From positions 1 through 64,000 of the forward strand of contig DF240866.1 of the NCBI GenBank assembly GCA_000507305.1: 64,000 nt of DNA. Reading direction: 5' to 3'. The notes under the pieces are model-generated. The model ran no database searches. It saw nothing but the letters and a program-made list of their open reading frames with translations, and was not told the origin of the DNA. Position numbers and translations under genes: made by a program. Shown here in pieces: positions 23,665 to 36,989 of this stretch (position 1 is the first letter of the stretch; each line of letters starts with the position of its first letter). The stretch comes from Breviolum minutum Mf 1.05b.01 (taxonomy: Eukaryota; Sar; Dinophyceae; Suessiales; Symbiodiniaceae).

Positions 23665-26600
23665 CTCAACCTGACCCACTGACCCACTTTGAGCTTCTGC
23701 ACAAGTGCCCGTCATGGCCGACTGATGCCAAGCGATTGGCGTCCTGGTGATTTGAGATGTGCAAAGTTCAAGTCTGGGTTCATTTCTACCTTGTTGGGAG
23801 CTGCCCATCATGCCCCTTGGAAACCGATCCAAATATAGATGTTTAGGTCGGCTGCTACAGTTCACTCAAACACGCTGAAGAGTTCTCGTCTTTATATGAG
23901 ATGTCACTGAAATTCCTCAAATTCTTGCAGGGCTATGAGCTGAAAACCCATCAATTCTTGTAGGTTGTGGCATTTGCAATGCTTCCTTTTCATTTACACC
24001 CTGGGAAATTATCGGCCGGTTCACCTCAAAATCACCCAATTGAAAAGGAAACTCATTGTCCATCCACCTCCATGACTTTGGGTTCCAAAATATGAATTCA
24101 ATTCTCAGTGTAAAAAAAAACACTGCTGCACCGCTGCTGCCGAGACTTTTTTTGTTTGCATCATCGCCGCAAGGCGGCAGCCATGCGTTGACGTACTTCA
24201 TCCGCACTTCCCTGCACGCAGGATGGTTATGTTGAAGTTTTCATATATCAAACCTACTTGCAAACTTGATGTTTTCATCACATCCAGTTGTTTTAACTAA
24301 GAAAAACAAGGATCATGAATCATATATCAATTTTCAACCAATAAGAATGCAAAAAAAAAAATAGTGGTGGGATTTTTGGGGGGAGGGTTATGTAATCTTT
24401 CGGGTGGTTCTTGTTTCATGACCAGAGCTGCCAGGTCAGTCAAGTTGTCCAGTTTCTTAGGTCGATCGCAAAAAAAAAAAACACTGGTTCTCGTTAAGTT
24501 CACTTACCCATCCCAAACACCACCGAAGGAGTATCTATAATACCCAAACAAAAAAAAATGAGAAAAAAAAAACAAAACAATCCTTAACTAGTTGGTGGTT
24601 GAACCAACCCATCTGAAAAATATGCTCGTCAAATTGGATTTTAAAAAAAATCCAAACCGCCACCCAGTTCAGTGTTCACTTGTGAAAAAAAAATCCCTTT
24701 CGTTCATCTATTTTTCCCCCCAAAACAACCCCATCCATCAACGCAAAAAAACAAAAAAAAACACACCTCCTTGATGAGAAACGACAGCTCCTTTTGCGGC
24801 TGTTTACCGTCGAAGATTTTTGGAGGGAGATCTTTTTGTTGGTGACCAAAAAAGGCACCTTGGTCAATGGAGGGTAGGTGATATAGAATCCCCCAAGAAG
24901 GCAATATATATAAGTGGTATATAAGTGGTATATACTGCCAATTGGGTGATTATATGGTACCTACCACCTACTAAGGGAACCAGAAACAGCTATTGACCTT
25001 GCCCTTGAATCCAACTACTGTTGGTTGGTTGGAAGAAATCTGGCAAACTCACCAGTTGGTCCATTGGTAGTTGAGTTGAAATCCAGTATTCATAGGGTGT
25101 TTTTTTTGCATCCCAGGTTGGGTTTTCTCACCGGCTTTTCTGAAACATCAACGGTAGTAGCTGATCTTAATTTTCAGCATAGACTTCCGTTTGGGGTCGA
25201 ATCCTCTGTTCAGCAGAATTTCAGATCACCAAAGGTCCAGCGTTGACTTTGAGGGAAATCTTGAAGATGCTTTTTTGAACACACAATCTGCTTGTTACAT
25301 ATCAAATAATGGACTATCTTGCGTAGCAACGCAGTATGTACCCACAAAAAATTGGTTCCAACAAGTCAGAGCGCAATGCAGTTAGCAGCTAGAACCTACA
25401 TGGAGAACCAACAAATAGACTTAATTTTGCGGGTGGTTTACAACCACAGTGGTCCTTGCTCGCAAGAACGGAAATGATGGAACTCTTGACCGAAATCATC
25501 GACATGTTTGCGATTTTCCACAGCACCAAGAAAGGGGCATCCTTGAAGCATCCCGAAGTAAGATATCGCATTTCTATAAGCAATCCAATACCATTCATTC
25601 AACAAGGGGGAGATGGCTTGTATATACCATAACTTGGTCAAATCAGCACATGTCCACCAATCTATATGAAAAGAGGACATCATCCAAAAATTCTGAAAGA
25701 ATTCCCCGAAATCTACTAAAAGAAAACGTGTATGTATGTTTGTATGCATGCATGTATGTATATACATATCTATGTATATACATATCTATGTATATACATA
25801 TCTATGTATAAAACCCATTATAATAGACAACCCATTATGTAATTATGTATATATTATATATATATATATACACATATGTGTTTTGACATGCTGGTTTCCC
25901 ATAGCCATGTTTTTTTCCCTCCCTGTCTCTGTCTCATCACTCCTGGTCACCTGCAAAGCCCATGACCTGCATCGCTTTTGAGACATACAAATACCCTTTT
26001 TCAGAGATACATCTTCATTCTTGTGTTGTTGCCACTGTCGTGTTTTTTTCCGGGGGTTATGTATAGTATATACATATACATTCCTCCCAAAAAAAATAGA
26101 AACCAAATGAAAAGAGGCCATTCATACCTTGTTACCAGGCTTCGAATCGATCGCCGTAGGCTTTTTTTGGCCTAAGATCGCTATAGGTGACTTGTTAGAC
26201 AGTATACGACATGTTTTTTCACTGTTCTTATTTCCATCTCCTGTATGTGTTAGACACAGACACACCCTGTATATACTGCGTGCACAGGTACACACGTATT
26301 TTGAATACAGAAGATTTGAGACTTTTGTCAAATCCTGTGCATATGTTGTGGCTGCATGCGTTCTATGTGCGCTATGCATGTTTGATACATGACCTAGTAT
26401 ACTGCTATATTCCAAATTCTCCGAATCAGTGTATAGCTGTAACAGGTAACACTCTAAGTTTAGTCAAGCGTGGAAGCAATGCATTGCAATTTAGTGCAAA
26501 ACCATACAGGACTATCTCTACGTCAGTTTTTGTAAGGACATGTTAGCCATGTGGCATGTGCGATCTCAAACAACAATTGAATACAGTGGTATGACAGTGG

Positions 26601-26837
26601 AAAGGAGAGGGAGTGGAGAGGGGGGCAGAAGCTAAGAGGGAGAGGAAGGGAGAGGACAAAAGTTTGACCTACCAAAACGGTCACAACTTAGTTTCTCCAA
26701 GTTCAATAAAACGGATCTAGAAATGACTACAATTTCTTGTTGTGTTTCACCAAAACTCTATGACAAACAAAAAGTTGCAACAAAAACCACTTCACCTGGG
26801 CAAACCCAAGCCTGAAGCGCCTGCTCTCGAGGGAGTC
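23665..26837 (-). CDS. Scattered exon-like segments, possible 3' continuation of the SAM gene or a separate small gene
   Basis: Four segments with splice-like borders and coding-like peptides: 26837-26796 (three frames open, e.g. DSLESRRFRLGFAQ); 25541-25491 (CPFLGAVENRKHVDDF); 24211-24168 (SADEVRQRMAAAL, GC donor); 23696-23665 (KLKVGQWVRLR). They lie on the same strand, between the probable end of the SAM gene and GSIII. Phase continuity among them is not shown, so gene membership is open. No family recognised. Confidence 0.35.
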
Positions 26838-27104
26838 CTGGGGAAAAATCATGCGAATCGTGTCTCGAAAAACTATGCTGCAAAAACATGTCTGAAAATT
26901 TGAAAAACCTAAGCATTTTCTGCAAATTGCATGTGGTGAGCAAGTCTTACCAAAAAAACAGTACTGGCTTTCATGTATTTTTTGCAAATGAATTAATATA
27001 GAATGTGGTTGATGTTTAGGCAAAGTTGATGTCTTTCATGTATGCAAATCAATCTGTACCATGTGTTTGATGTATGTTGATGCATGAATCATCCAAAAAA
27101 TTGC

Positions 27105-28558
27105 ATCATTTTCTCCGTCGACTCGACCTTGCCTCGAAATTTCTCGGCCACGTCGCCCGTGAGCCGGTTGGCAGTGATGAAATCCTACCAACCGCGATTG
27201 AAAGTCGAAGTTGTTAGCATGTTTATTATGAAAAACCAACCCAAAGAATGAAATCTTAAGGGGATTTTTTCCCACAAACTTAAAAAATTTGCATTGTTTG
27301 ATCCCCCCCCAAAAAAAATGGGTGGTTTTCTTTAGTGATCCCTGCCAAATGAGTGGAGACAAAATTAATGTAAACCATCTTCGTTCACTCGGTTTGTTCG
27401 CAGCAAAAGCTTTGCTGGCGCTGCAGGTGGATCCTTTTTTGTCTCTCTGTTCCACTGTTTCAACATTCGGGATTGTGCACTCTTTTGTGCTTTCTTGTCA
27501 TATCTCCAAAACTATTTCCACATGTTTCTATTCTTCTATCTTTGACAATGAAATGAACGATGTTGGGTAAGTTCTTACCCTACCCGAGGATAAAAAACTT
27601 CCCCATGTTCAAAACAGATTCGGCCAAAAAACATCCCATCAGCCATCAACCATTCTGGCCACATGGAAGCAAAAAATTTCACCAACCTGGAGAAGGGAAA
27701 TAGCACCCAGGTCCCATTTCCCTTCTCCAAAAACAGGGGTCATTATATTACCAACCCAAACAATGCAGTATTAAAGGGGAAATCCTTCAAATTTACCATA
27801 CATTTGTAGTGCTTCATTTCCCCCAAATGGGTAATTTAATGATCCCTGAAAAAGCTACCAAGCTTGGGTTCACCCGGTCGCTGGTCGTAAAATGAACCCA
27901 TCCCACCGGTGACCTCCATGAGCTTGGCCAGTTGCGCAAACGGCTCCCGCCCCGCCACGCTTTCCGGAACCTGCAGGCACCCGGTGGTGGGAAAACCTCA
28001 CTGAACTGCAAATTTCAATTCTTCCAGTGTCATTTTTATAGAAAATGTCCTTTGCAAAAATTATGAGAAACAAAGAAATATCTCTATATATCATATTATA
28101 TAGTATGTTTATATAGTATATTTATTATCAAAGCTTCCAACCTATTTGATTAGTAGTCAAAACTGGGTTCATCTTCCACGATTTTAGTAAAGTTTCGGAA
28201 AACATTGCCTGAAACGACTGCCTACGACGAGAGGTACCGGAGCTTTTTTGGTAGGGCAAGCGATGTTAGTTTTGGGAGCGTTGTTTTTAAGATGTTTCTG
28301 AATAAAGTTTCTCTAGATATTTTTTGTAACAAGTTTTGCAAGACTTCTTTGCGGTTTTCAACGGATGATGCAATCATTCTGGCATTTTTTCAACTTCAAT
28401 CAAAGTATATAGGTTTTATTCAACAGGAATTATGGAATATCATGGCATCCAAAAGCAAAGTTAGGTGGATTTTTTTGGCACCCTCAGCTCCACCCCATTA
28501 ATCGAAGCAGCGGCCTTCTTGAGCCGTGCGGCCACAACAGCTCCCGGTTGTCGAACAC
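27105..28558 (-). CDS. SAM gene 3' exons
   Basis: Exon 28558-28494 reads VRQPGAVVAARLKKAAASIN and joins the previous exon in phase (G|GT). Exon 27970 to about 27859 reads VPESVAGREPFAQLAKLMEV and GGMGSFYDQRPGEPKL. Exon 27184 to about 27105 reads DFITANRLTGDVAEKFRGKV. The join between the last two does not keep phase with the simple GT donor at 27858. A GA donor inside the earlier exon would fit, or one exon is missing. The final frame runs into TGA shortly after EKMM, which may be the stop codon. Confidence 0.55.
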
Positions 28559-31500
28559 CTGGCGCCAGGCAAAGCGGAGACTGAAATCTTCTTACCTGAA
28601 ATGAAACATCTGTCTAACTTCTATATATAAATATGTGTACTATATACATATTACATATATACATATGTATGCTGCATGATACATATATGTGTGGGTGCAA
28701 GTTCGACATTTCTGGCCCACCCACGAGGGGTATTACTATTAGGTGCGGGTGAGCAGAGCATGCTGCCCCATATAAATAGTTAAAATTACCTCGTAACTTG
28801 CATACCACCCCCCGCAAACCCTGTGGAGGACAATGTCATGGCTTAAGAACCTTCAGAAAACTTCTTTGGTCAAAATGCAGGGCCTTGCTAAAAAACAGTC
28901 TCTTCCGTAAACGTTTTTTGATACCCTCCTGGGAACTAACATATCCACACCCACCGAAAAAGGTACTTTTGAAGATGATTTTCCTTTTCCCCAGGTGGGA
29001 TATGTTATATAGTGTCCAGGAGGGTATATCATCAAATGGATTACACTCTGGTAATCTAACATAGCAATGGAAAATCTACCATTTGAAGATGTATTTCCTA
29101 TTCAAGATGGGGATTTTCCATTGCTATGTTTGTTTACCGGAGGGTATCAATGATATATACTGAATCACTACTAGTCAAGCGAGTTCATCTGTTGAACACC
29201 CTGCATCATCGCCTCGCAAGAGGAAGGAGTTCTCAGTCCCTAAAAGACCCATAACTTGTAGGGCCTGTACCAATGGCGCGGGTTTCAGGTGGGGGAACCC
29301 ACCGGGAAGATCCCATGATTCCAGGAAAATGTTCTGGGTTGGAAATCAAATTTGAAGGTTTCTTCAGAAGACAAAATCAAAATGATTCAATATTCTGGTC
29401 CATTTTTACCATCAAAAGAAACCAAGAGAATGAATTTGATTGGAAATCTCAAACAGTTGGAAAACACCCGTGGTTGTCCTCTTTTATTTGGTGATCTGAA
29501 GTTTCTGCTTCTTTAGTTCACTTGGTATACAGCCTTCCACGTTCCAGTTCCAAACCATCATTCTTAGCAACCATGTTGAAAGAATCGCCTGCACCACTGA
29601 CTGAAACAGATAGCAAAATATGACTAATAAGCATGACTTTGATCATCACTTACTACCGGAAATGGTCAGAAAATGACTTGTTAGTATCCTTAGGTAGTCA
29701 ATCAAACCTTCAGACAATAGTCAAGTAGTCGCTTCCAACTTTCTTAGATGAGACATCAAACGCTGGGTGTTGATGGCGAGTAGCGCTTATTAGTTGGATT
29801 GCAACCAGGGCTGTAGCACAGTTGTAGGATCCGCATCAAAAAGCCCCCAGAAACGAATTAGTCGGTAGGAAAGCAGACTTGACTTTTCGATCATGCCCCC
29901 AATATTGAGACATACTCATATCTGAAACATCAATGGAGATCTAGTAGTGAATCATGCAAGTTGCCACCTACAACGCCACTGAATATGCATGTTGCTGAAA
30001 TTTTGAGGTTTATAATTTGAATGAATCTGAATCAAAACATTGCATATCCAAGCATCCACTAGAAATCAGCAACCAACCAATCCCCACAAACCCAACCGCG
30101 ACGCACCGAAAGTTGACTACTGGTTTGTAGCATCTCAGCACTTCGTTGATCAAGATCCTTGGAAAAAATGGTGGATAACCATTTTTTCAATCAACAAGGG
30201 TGTGGGTTCCCCATGGCATGTTGGAGCCATGATTATCAGAGGAATCGTGGGCTCAATTTCATGTCCCTGTCGTGTGAATCGGTGAAGTTTCACGGAAAAA
30301 CTCGATACTTCGATTAACCTTTCATTGACCTACAAGCATCTGGACACAGCTTCACCTGAATTCATACACTTTATGGCATTACCTACGGAATGACCATCCT
30401 ATTTCGTACCGAGGTCTCATTGATTTTTGCAATGCACATGTGGTTTTCCTTCACTCACCTAAATCTGCAGGGTCGATGTGAGTCCAAGTAGCATTGAGTT
30501 CGATGAAACTCTGGACATAACGCTTCCAATTGGGAAACTGATCTGTGACCGACGCCGGCACCGGGGCCTGAGTCCTGCAGAATCCAACACAGAAGAAGAT
30601 ACAGGATTGGTTGGAAAATGAACATGAACAAACGTTGCATGTGAAAAGGGTAGGATGAAGAGTTTCAGTTGAGAACATCTTTTTTGAAAAGAATGGAGAA
30701 CCATGGGAAAATGCAAGTTTCCGGAATCATGGTGATAACAAGAGAGCAATTTAGGGAAACATCAGTTCCCTCATTTCATATCTACTACAAACCCCTAGAT
30801 CCACAATCATCTACTACAAACAAATATACCGTCCATCATACAAACAAAATGTTACACACAAACTACCTATGATTCGAGAAAAAAAAATCATGGCATTGAA
30901 CTCACCTTTTTGGGGATTCCCAAAAAAACCACACGGCCCTAGGTAACTTGGCACATCGCCGCCGCCCTTCCGCCGCCGAAGGATCCTGGAGCCTCGAGGG
31001 CTTCGGCTCCGGGTATCATCGCCTGGATGTCTGACACGGCAAAAGGTGGTGATGATTTCGCTCCCATGGGGGTATTTTTGGAAAGCTTCAAATTTTTTGG
31101 AGTTCGTAAAACATATCCAAAACATATCCAAAACATATCCAACAAAAAACTGGATACCATGTTTCTTTCGTCATTTTTTTGGGGTGGCATGAGTTGGCAT
31201 TGGAAAAGTTGGAAGATGTTTCTGATGCTGCAAAAAAAAGCTGACCAAAGCTTAACAACTCGCCCCCTGAAAAATGATAGTTGGAAGACTATCATCCTCT
31301 CCTTTTGGGTTTCGGTAACTTTTCAGAAGCGAACTCTTAAACTTCAGGAGTGATAATGTTTTCATGAAAGAATGCGAAAATCAAAAACACCTTTCCGATT
31401 CTTGTTGCCTCACATCTTTCAGTCTTGAAGCCAGAGTCTTTTATCAGGCAAGAAAACACCTTTCCGATGCTTGAAATCTGAGAGAAGGGTCAAAACCACT

Positions 31501-34500
31501 TGGATGGCAAACTTTTCACCTCCCAAATCTCGCCATCCCAACCACTTTGTTATCGTCACCTTTGCGTGGCAGCACTGGTACCATCATTGCTTGAGATTTC
31601 ACGGCCCATAGTCCTGGGCTTCGCTTCACTCACGAGATGCCATTGAAAGCAGCTCCATTTATCAGATGTCAGTTGGTACGATTCATTGACAGTTGGTCCC
31701 TGGTCAAATCATAAACCACCATGCCGATGCAGATTGATGCATTTCGTTTCATTGTGTTGATGGCATGATTCACATATCGGTGATTCACAGCTTCTATAAG
31801 AAAGTGTGAATGATTGACAAAACCCGCGTGTCCTCGAAGAAGTTTGCAATACTTCCAGATTGTTTGGTCCCCCATTTTGTCACCAATCACACTACTGCTA
31901 CACTTTTGATATCAAAAGATGTTTGTGGCCAGAATCAAAGAATAAAGCCAAGTGCGGTTGTGACTACGGATATGTTGACGTCATACTGTGGTTTCAAACC
32001 TCCCACTCCCATAGCTTAGACTGTGGATATGTTACAGTATGATATGCAAAATTCACATGGCCACTTTGACCCAGCAAAGAAGAACAGAAAGTGGAAGGGG
32101 TGAATTGCAGATGCACAAATTGGGCACACCAAAATTCCCGTAAGCATCATTTAAACACCAAAAGTGTGAACAAAATGTGCCAACTGCAAGTATGTAACTG
32201 GTACCATTTCCGATTCTCCCACGTCAAAGGTCATCGAGTTGGTTTTTTGAACCAAAAAATAAATAAATAAATAAATAAATATATATATATATATATTCCT
32301 AAAATGGTGGTACCCAAGAACCATTGGTTTTCCTATTAAAAATGATCATTTTGGGGTGTTTCGGGGGTACCACCATTTAAGGAAACACCCATGTATATGC
32401 TCGTCAAAATGGCTTCATCTTCCCCAATTTTGGGGAAAATATGTGCAACCACCACCCAAGTCATATATATGGATGTTCCGAAAATAGTGGTGTTTTCTCC
32501 CCAAATCATCCATTAAAAAATCGGGTTTTCCATTATTAATAAACAACCATCCATTTTGGGGTATCCCTATAGGGTCATCCTCCAGGGTCATCTGTTTCTC
32601 TTAGCTCCAAAACCCTCTGGGCTTTCCCCCACGAGTTCGCACTTCCAACTCGGCTTCTCCGCGATACACAGGCCCCGCCAGGAAGCGCAATTCGCTGGTG
32701 AAACCCATGACCTTCAAAGCCTTCCCAAAGATGACGACTGGTCAAGTGGTCAACAAACTGGGTGGTTCCACTGGATTTTTCGCGGTATGAGTTGTTGGTA
32801 ACAAGGCCTTCCTATTTTTTGGGAGGTTTTCTTATTTTCAATGTTACAGTAGTTGGATCAAACCAAAAAAACACAATTTTTGGGAGGGAAGATGCTTGGG
32901 GATGGCTTCTTGCTGATGATTTTTGGATGGGTTTCATCTGCGATCATCTTCCAATGAAACATCAAAGCATCAAAAGAGGAGAAAAATGTTTCTTTTTGTT
33001 AAGCCCATTTAAGGAGGGAGTGCAATCCCACTTGCCAGCTCCATTGCCCGCCCACAGCTGCCATACCATTCATCCAGTTTCTTTCAAGCTGGTGGGGGTT
33101 GATCACATCATCTACTTCAATGTTGACCCTCCCAGTTATCAATGGATAAGGTGTCCACTGATACAAGCGATCCAGTTCCATCTACAAGCTGTGCGCTGTT
33201 CATCCGGGAGCTGCGCACTACAAAAGATCATCATTAGTTGAAAGATGTGACTGGTTCATTCTGCTTCTATGATAGGCTCCTTAGTAAAAAAACATGTTGT
33301 CCTAAAGCAACTTGATCTCATCCCTTTTCCATCTTTAGATCCACACCTGATCTCGTGTAAGAGCTTCCAAAGCCTCTTTGGTACCTTAGGTCGCTTTGAT
33401 TTGGAACAGTGATTCACCTTACATCCAAAGAAAACTAAAAAAGTCAAATCAGTCAAAAAGCTAGCATGAAAAAGGACATGTCGGAGTGTGCAGGGCACAA
33501 TGTATATACTTCAGGGCAGTTGTGAACCTAGCATTATTGTTTTTCACATCATCCAAGAGTAGAGTTTTTCGAGAGTAGTTTCCATCTGCCTTGAAGACGT
33601 TGTCTCATATCGCTTGTTCTTGGGTACTTCACTTGGATCTGGTGTATCAAGACATTGGGATTTAAAATTTAACTCCCAACCAAACACATGGCAAAACGTG
33701 GAACCGCAGAATTGGATGTCCTCAAGTTCAACTGTGGAATCTTCAAAAGAAAAGGCGGATTTCCCGAAATACCATCAGATAGTGGGTGAATTTTTTGGGG
33801 GTGGCACCTTAAGCTTCGAACTAGAACTTCATGGAAAACGTACGTTGCTATAAAATATGTCTGGTGCTTAACTAGAACTTGCCAACCTCACATTTAATGC
33901 ATTACTCCTTCCTGAATTCTCTTTAGGGATGAGGTCGCAACTGATTTTTTTCTTAGTCAGCTTAGTATAGATGTTTTGGGTAGATGAGTTCTTTTTGGTT
34001 TTACGAAAAGGAATTTTTTCTGTTGAGTTTCCCGCTGTTACCTTGTCACCCCAAACCTTTTGGATCCCATCCAAAACGATGATCTGCCAGTCAGGTGCTG
34101 TTGGATAGCTTGTTGGCCGCCACGAAACCTTCCAATAACCTGGACATTGGAAGAAAGGGTTCCAAAAACCTCAAGGTCTCCTGTCAGATTTTTGGGTTCT
34201 TGAAACGGAACTTTTTTGGTCAAAAAAATTTATATCTCCGAAGTAGTCGAAAAAAATGGCTGGATAAGATCATGAATGTGGATGTAATTATTGACAAAAT
34301 TGGAAAAAAATAAACTGGAAATACCCAGCCAACTATTATTACTTTGGAATGTCATTGTGATGTCTGGCCAAGTTTTTCAACACTCTGTGGGTAACAACGT
34401 TCGGAAGCGGCAAAAACATTGGAGGTCCAAAACATAGCACGCTCCGAGTGACTTGACCCAATCTTGGTATGGCTCCATGCCCTTCAACTTGGCATTGTTA

Positions 34501-36958
34501 CTGCGGGTGGCCAGCGCCGCCGCTGGCTTCTTGATGCCTGCTCATCAGGTCAGTCAACAGAAGCATACTCTTTCACTGATTCAAGAGACTAACGTTTCAC
34601 ACACAACCACATCGTGGAGGTTGGGATCCCTATTAAAAGCCCAGAATTGTTTTGCAGGACCCATGATCGTCTTGGAATCAAGACCAACAAAACTACCTCT
34701 TTCTCCTCTGGCATCTATGGACGATGTCAAGCTAAATGACATTGTCAAGTTGTTTTGAATGAGATATTTCAACTAGCTAACTTGTCAGCGGTATTTGCTC
34801 TAGCCTTTTATCATCACTTTGACACATTGTGAATATTTGTGTATACATATATCGCTTTCTTTGGCTCACCATTGCAATATTTGTTTACAAGGCACCGCCT
34901 CTTGCCGCAGTACCGAAACAAACAAATAGGTCAAACGAATTAATTGCGATAAAAAATGGTAACATACTGTTGCCTTAGGCTTTCAGGACGGCGTCTAGTT
35001 TTTACCTACTAAGCACTTGTATGGTTTGTATGGTATAGTGAAGGGTATGTTGAAAGCTATCTTCTAGCAAATCTGGGATCAAAAAGGTGAGAATGAGTCG
35101 AGCTGGTTGTTGTTTTGATAAAATGCAAGTCCAAGACATCCAAACGTCTTCGGAAGTTTGATCCGAACCTCAGGTTCGGGGACTCAGATTTGCAAGAAGA
35201 TGTAGCTTTCAACATACCCGTCATTATACCATACACTTGTTTCATAGGTAAAAAACACCATGAACCCTTCAAACAAAGACTGGAATATACACATCATAAC
35301 ATCGTGCCCCCCCATGAGGGCAGCTTACATCCCTGATCTCACACCCATCATATAGCGGCCTTCCATATAGAAGCTGTTGCCTGTACCCAACAGCCCCATG
35401 GTGCGGAGGGCCACGCGTGCAGGTAATCCTGCCAACTTACTTCGAGAGGATAAATCCAGGCAATTCCTGAGCAAACAATCCGAGAAGAGATGAAAGGCTG
35501 ATTGCTGATGAGAATCACACTCTGACACAAATGCTGAAAAATTTGAATGCTTCTCAAAAACATGTTTGGTTTTTGAACACGTGATCAATCAAGAATTATC
35601 TCATGCTTATATATATATATAAGCACCTATTACATTCAGAAATGTAATTCATTGGAAGTTGTTTAATGGTCACAACTACACATGTCTCAAAGCTGTCTTC
35701 CCTGATCACCCACAAACATCCGTCTTCCAAGGTTTTACAGCCAAAACGATGCAGCCAATCTCCAACCAGTCATGGGAAGTGCGGCACTATTTCAAAAAAC
35801 AAACAGTTGCTCTGGATTACACCTCTTGTGAAACAGCTAGATACAAATTTCACAACAAGTTTCCGGAATGCTTCTCTATTGCCTAAAGTATCTATTGTTT
35901 CAAAAAATCTGGTTGTTTCGACAAAACTTGGGATTTCTCCCAACATCCGGTTCAAAGGCTGACTTTCATTGCCTTCCAGAAAAAAGTGACGATTCTCATC
36001 ATTTCCCCGTTGCAAGGTGAGGTACACCGTGGCAAAGTCTTCTCGGATATTCCTGGCATCCGACCGGGAAAAGTGATCGAGAATGTCTTGCACCTTTTTT
36101 CGGGGGAGAGATGTTGACACAAACTTTTGGGAGATCTCAATACTGTGAATTTTGCGGATCACTGGCTAGCAACGTGCCGGTAGGAAACTCCATCGCAAGA
36201 TGCACCGGGTAAGTGTTACTTGCCAACCTTGATCAACTGATCAAACATGGTTGAGTAGAAAAATGGATGTCTTCCAGACATTTGTTTCCTGATGTTCCCT
36301 GCAACCCTTTCCGAGTGTGTTGACAACGGAAATGGACCATAAGCCATAAGCAGATAGAGCCCAATGCGGACGTCTTCGAGGAGCTGTTGGTGAAGTCTCA
36401 CGAAGAGTATCTCTTGCATGGGTCCACCGTTACTGGCCCTTCAAGACATGGAGGGCCCAACCTACATTCCTATAGCTTGTTGCTTGTTGCTGCTATCCAG
36501 ATTACAACATAGCTCTCCACACCACTTACCGAAATCATCGACTCGTGACGTGATCCAACCAAAAAAACACACAAAATCCACAAAACAACCCCCCCCATAT
36601 CACGTGCAGCAGTTCAGCATCGGATCATATCCATTTTTTGTTGAAACTTTCACTTCTCTATCAGGGGGTCATTCTATGAAACCAACCCAAACTATTACAA
36701 GGGAAATCCCCCAAAATTTACCATACCCTTGCATTGTTTGATCCCCTCCAAAAAAAAAGTTCCATTTAATGACCCCTGTTTCATTCCCACACCTCAAATC
36801 ACGAAGCAATTGCTGCAATTCCTCGGAAGTCGCACTCTCCGAAGGATCCTCGGCACCTGCAGATTCAAGGTGACAAACTACAAATCTGTAAACATGTGAA
36901 TATTCATGTGCTGTAATGTAGTAAATGTATATACACATAGATGATTTTCTTCATACAG

Positions 36959-36989
<31 letters not shown>

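Noticed and set aside
28205..28501. 98-codon plus-strand open frame
   Set aside because: AT-rich, inside a SAM-gene intron and overlapping the exon at 28494-28558 on the other strand; composition is that of intron DNA.
32762..33241. 159-codon plus-strand open frame
   Set aside because: Opposite to the gene block, overlaps supported SAM-gene exon 33036-33057, and has no recognisable domain.
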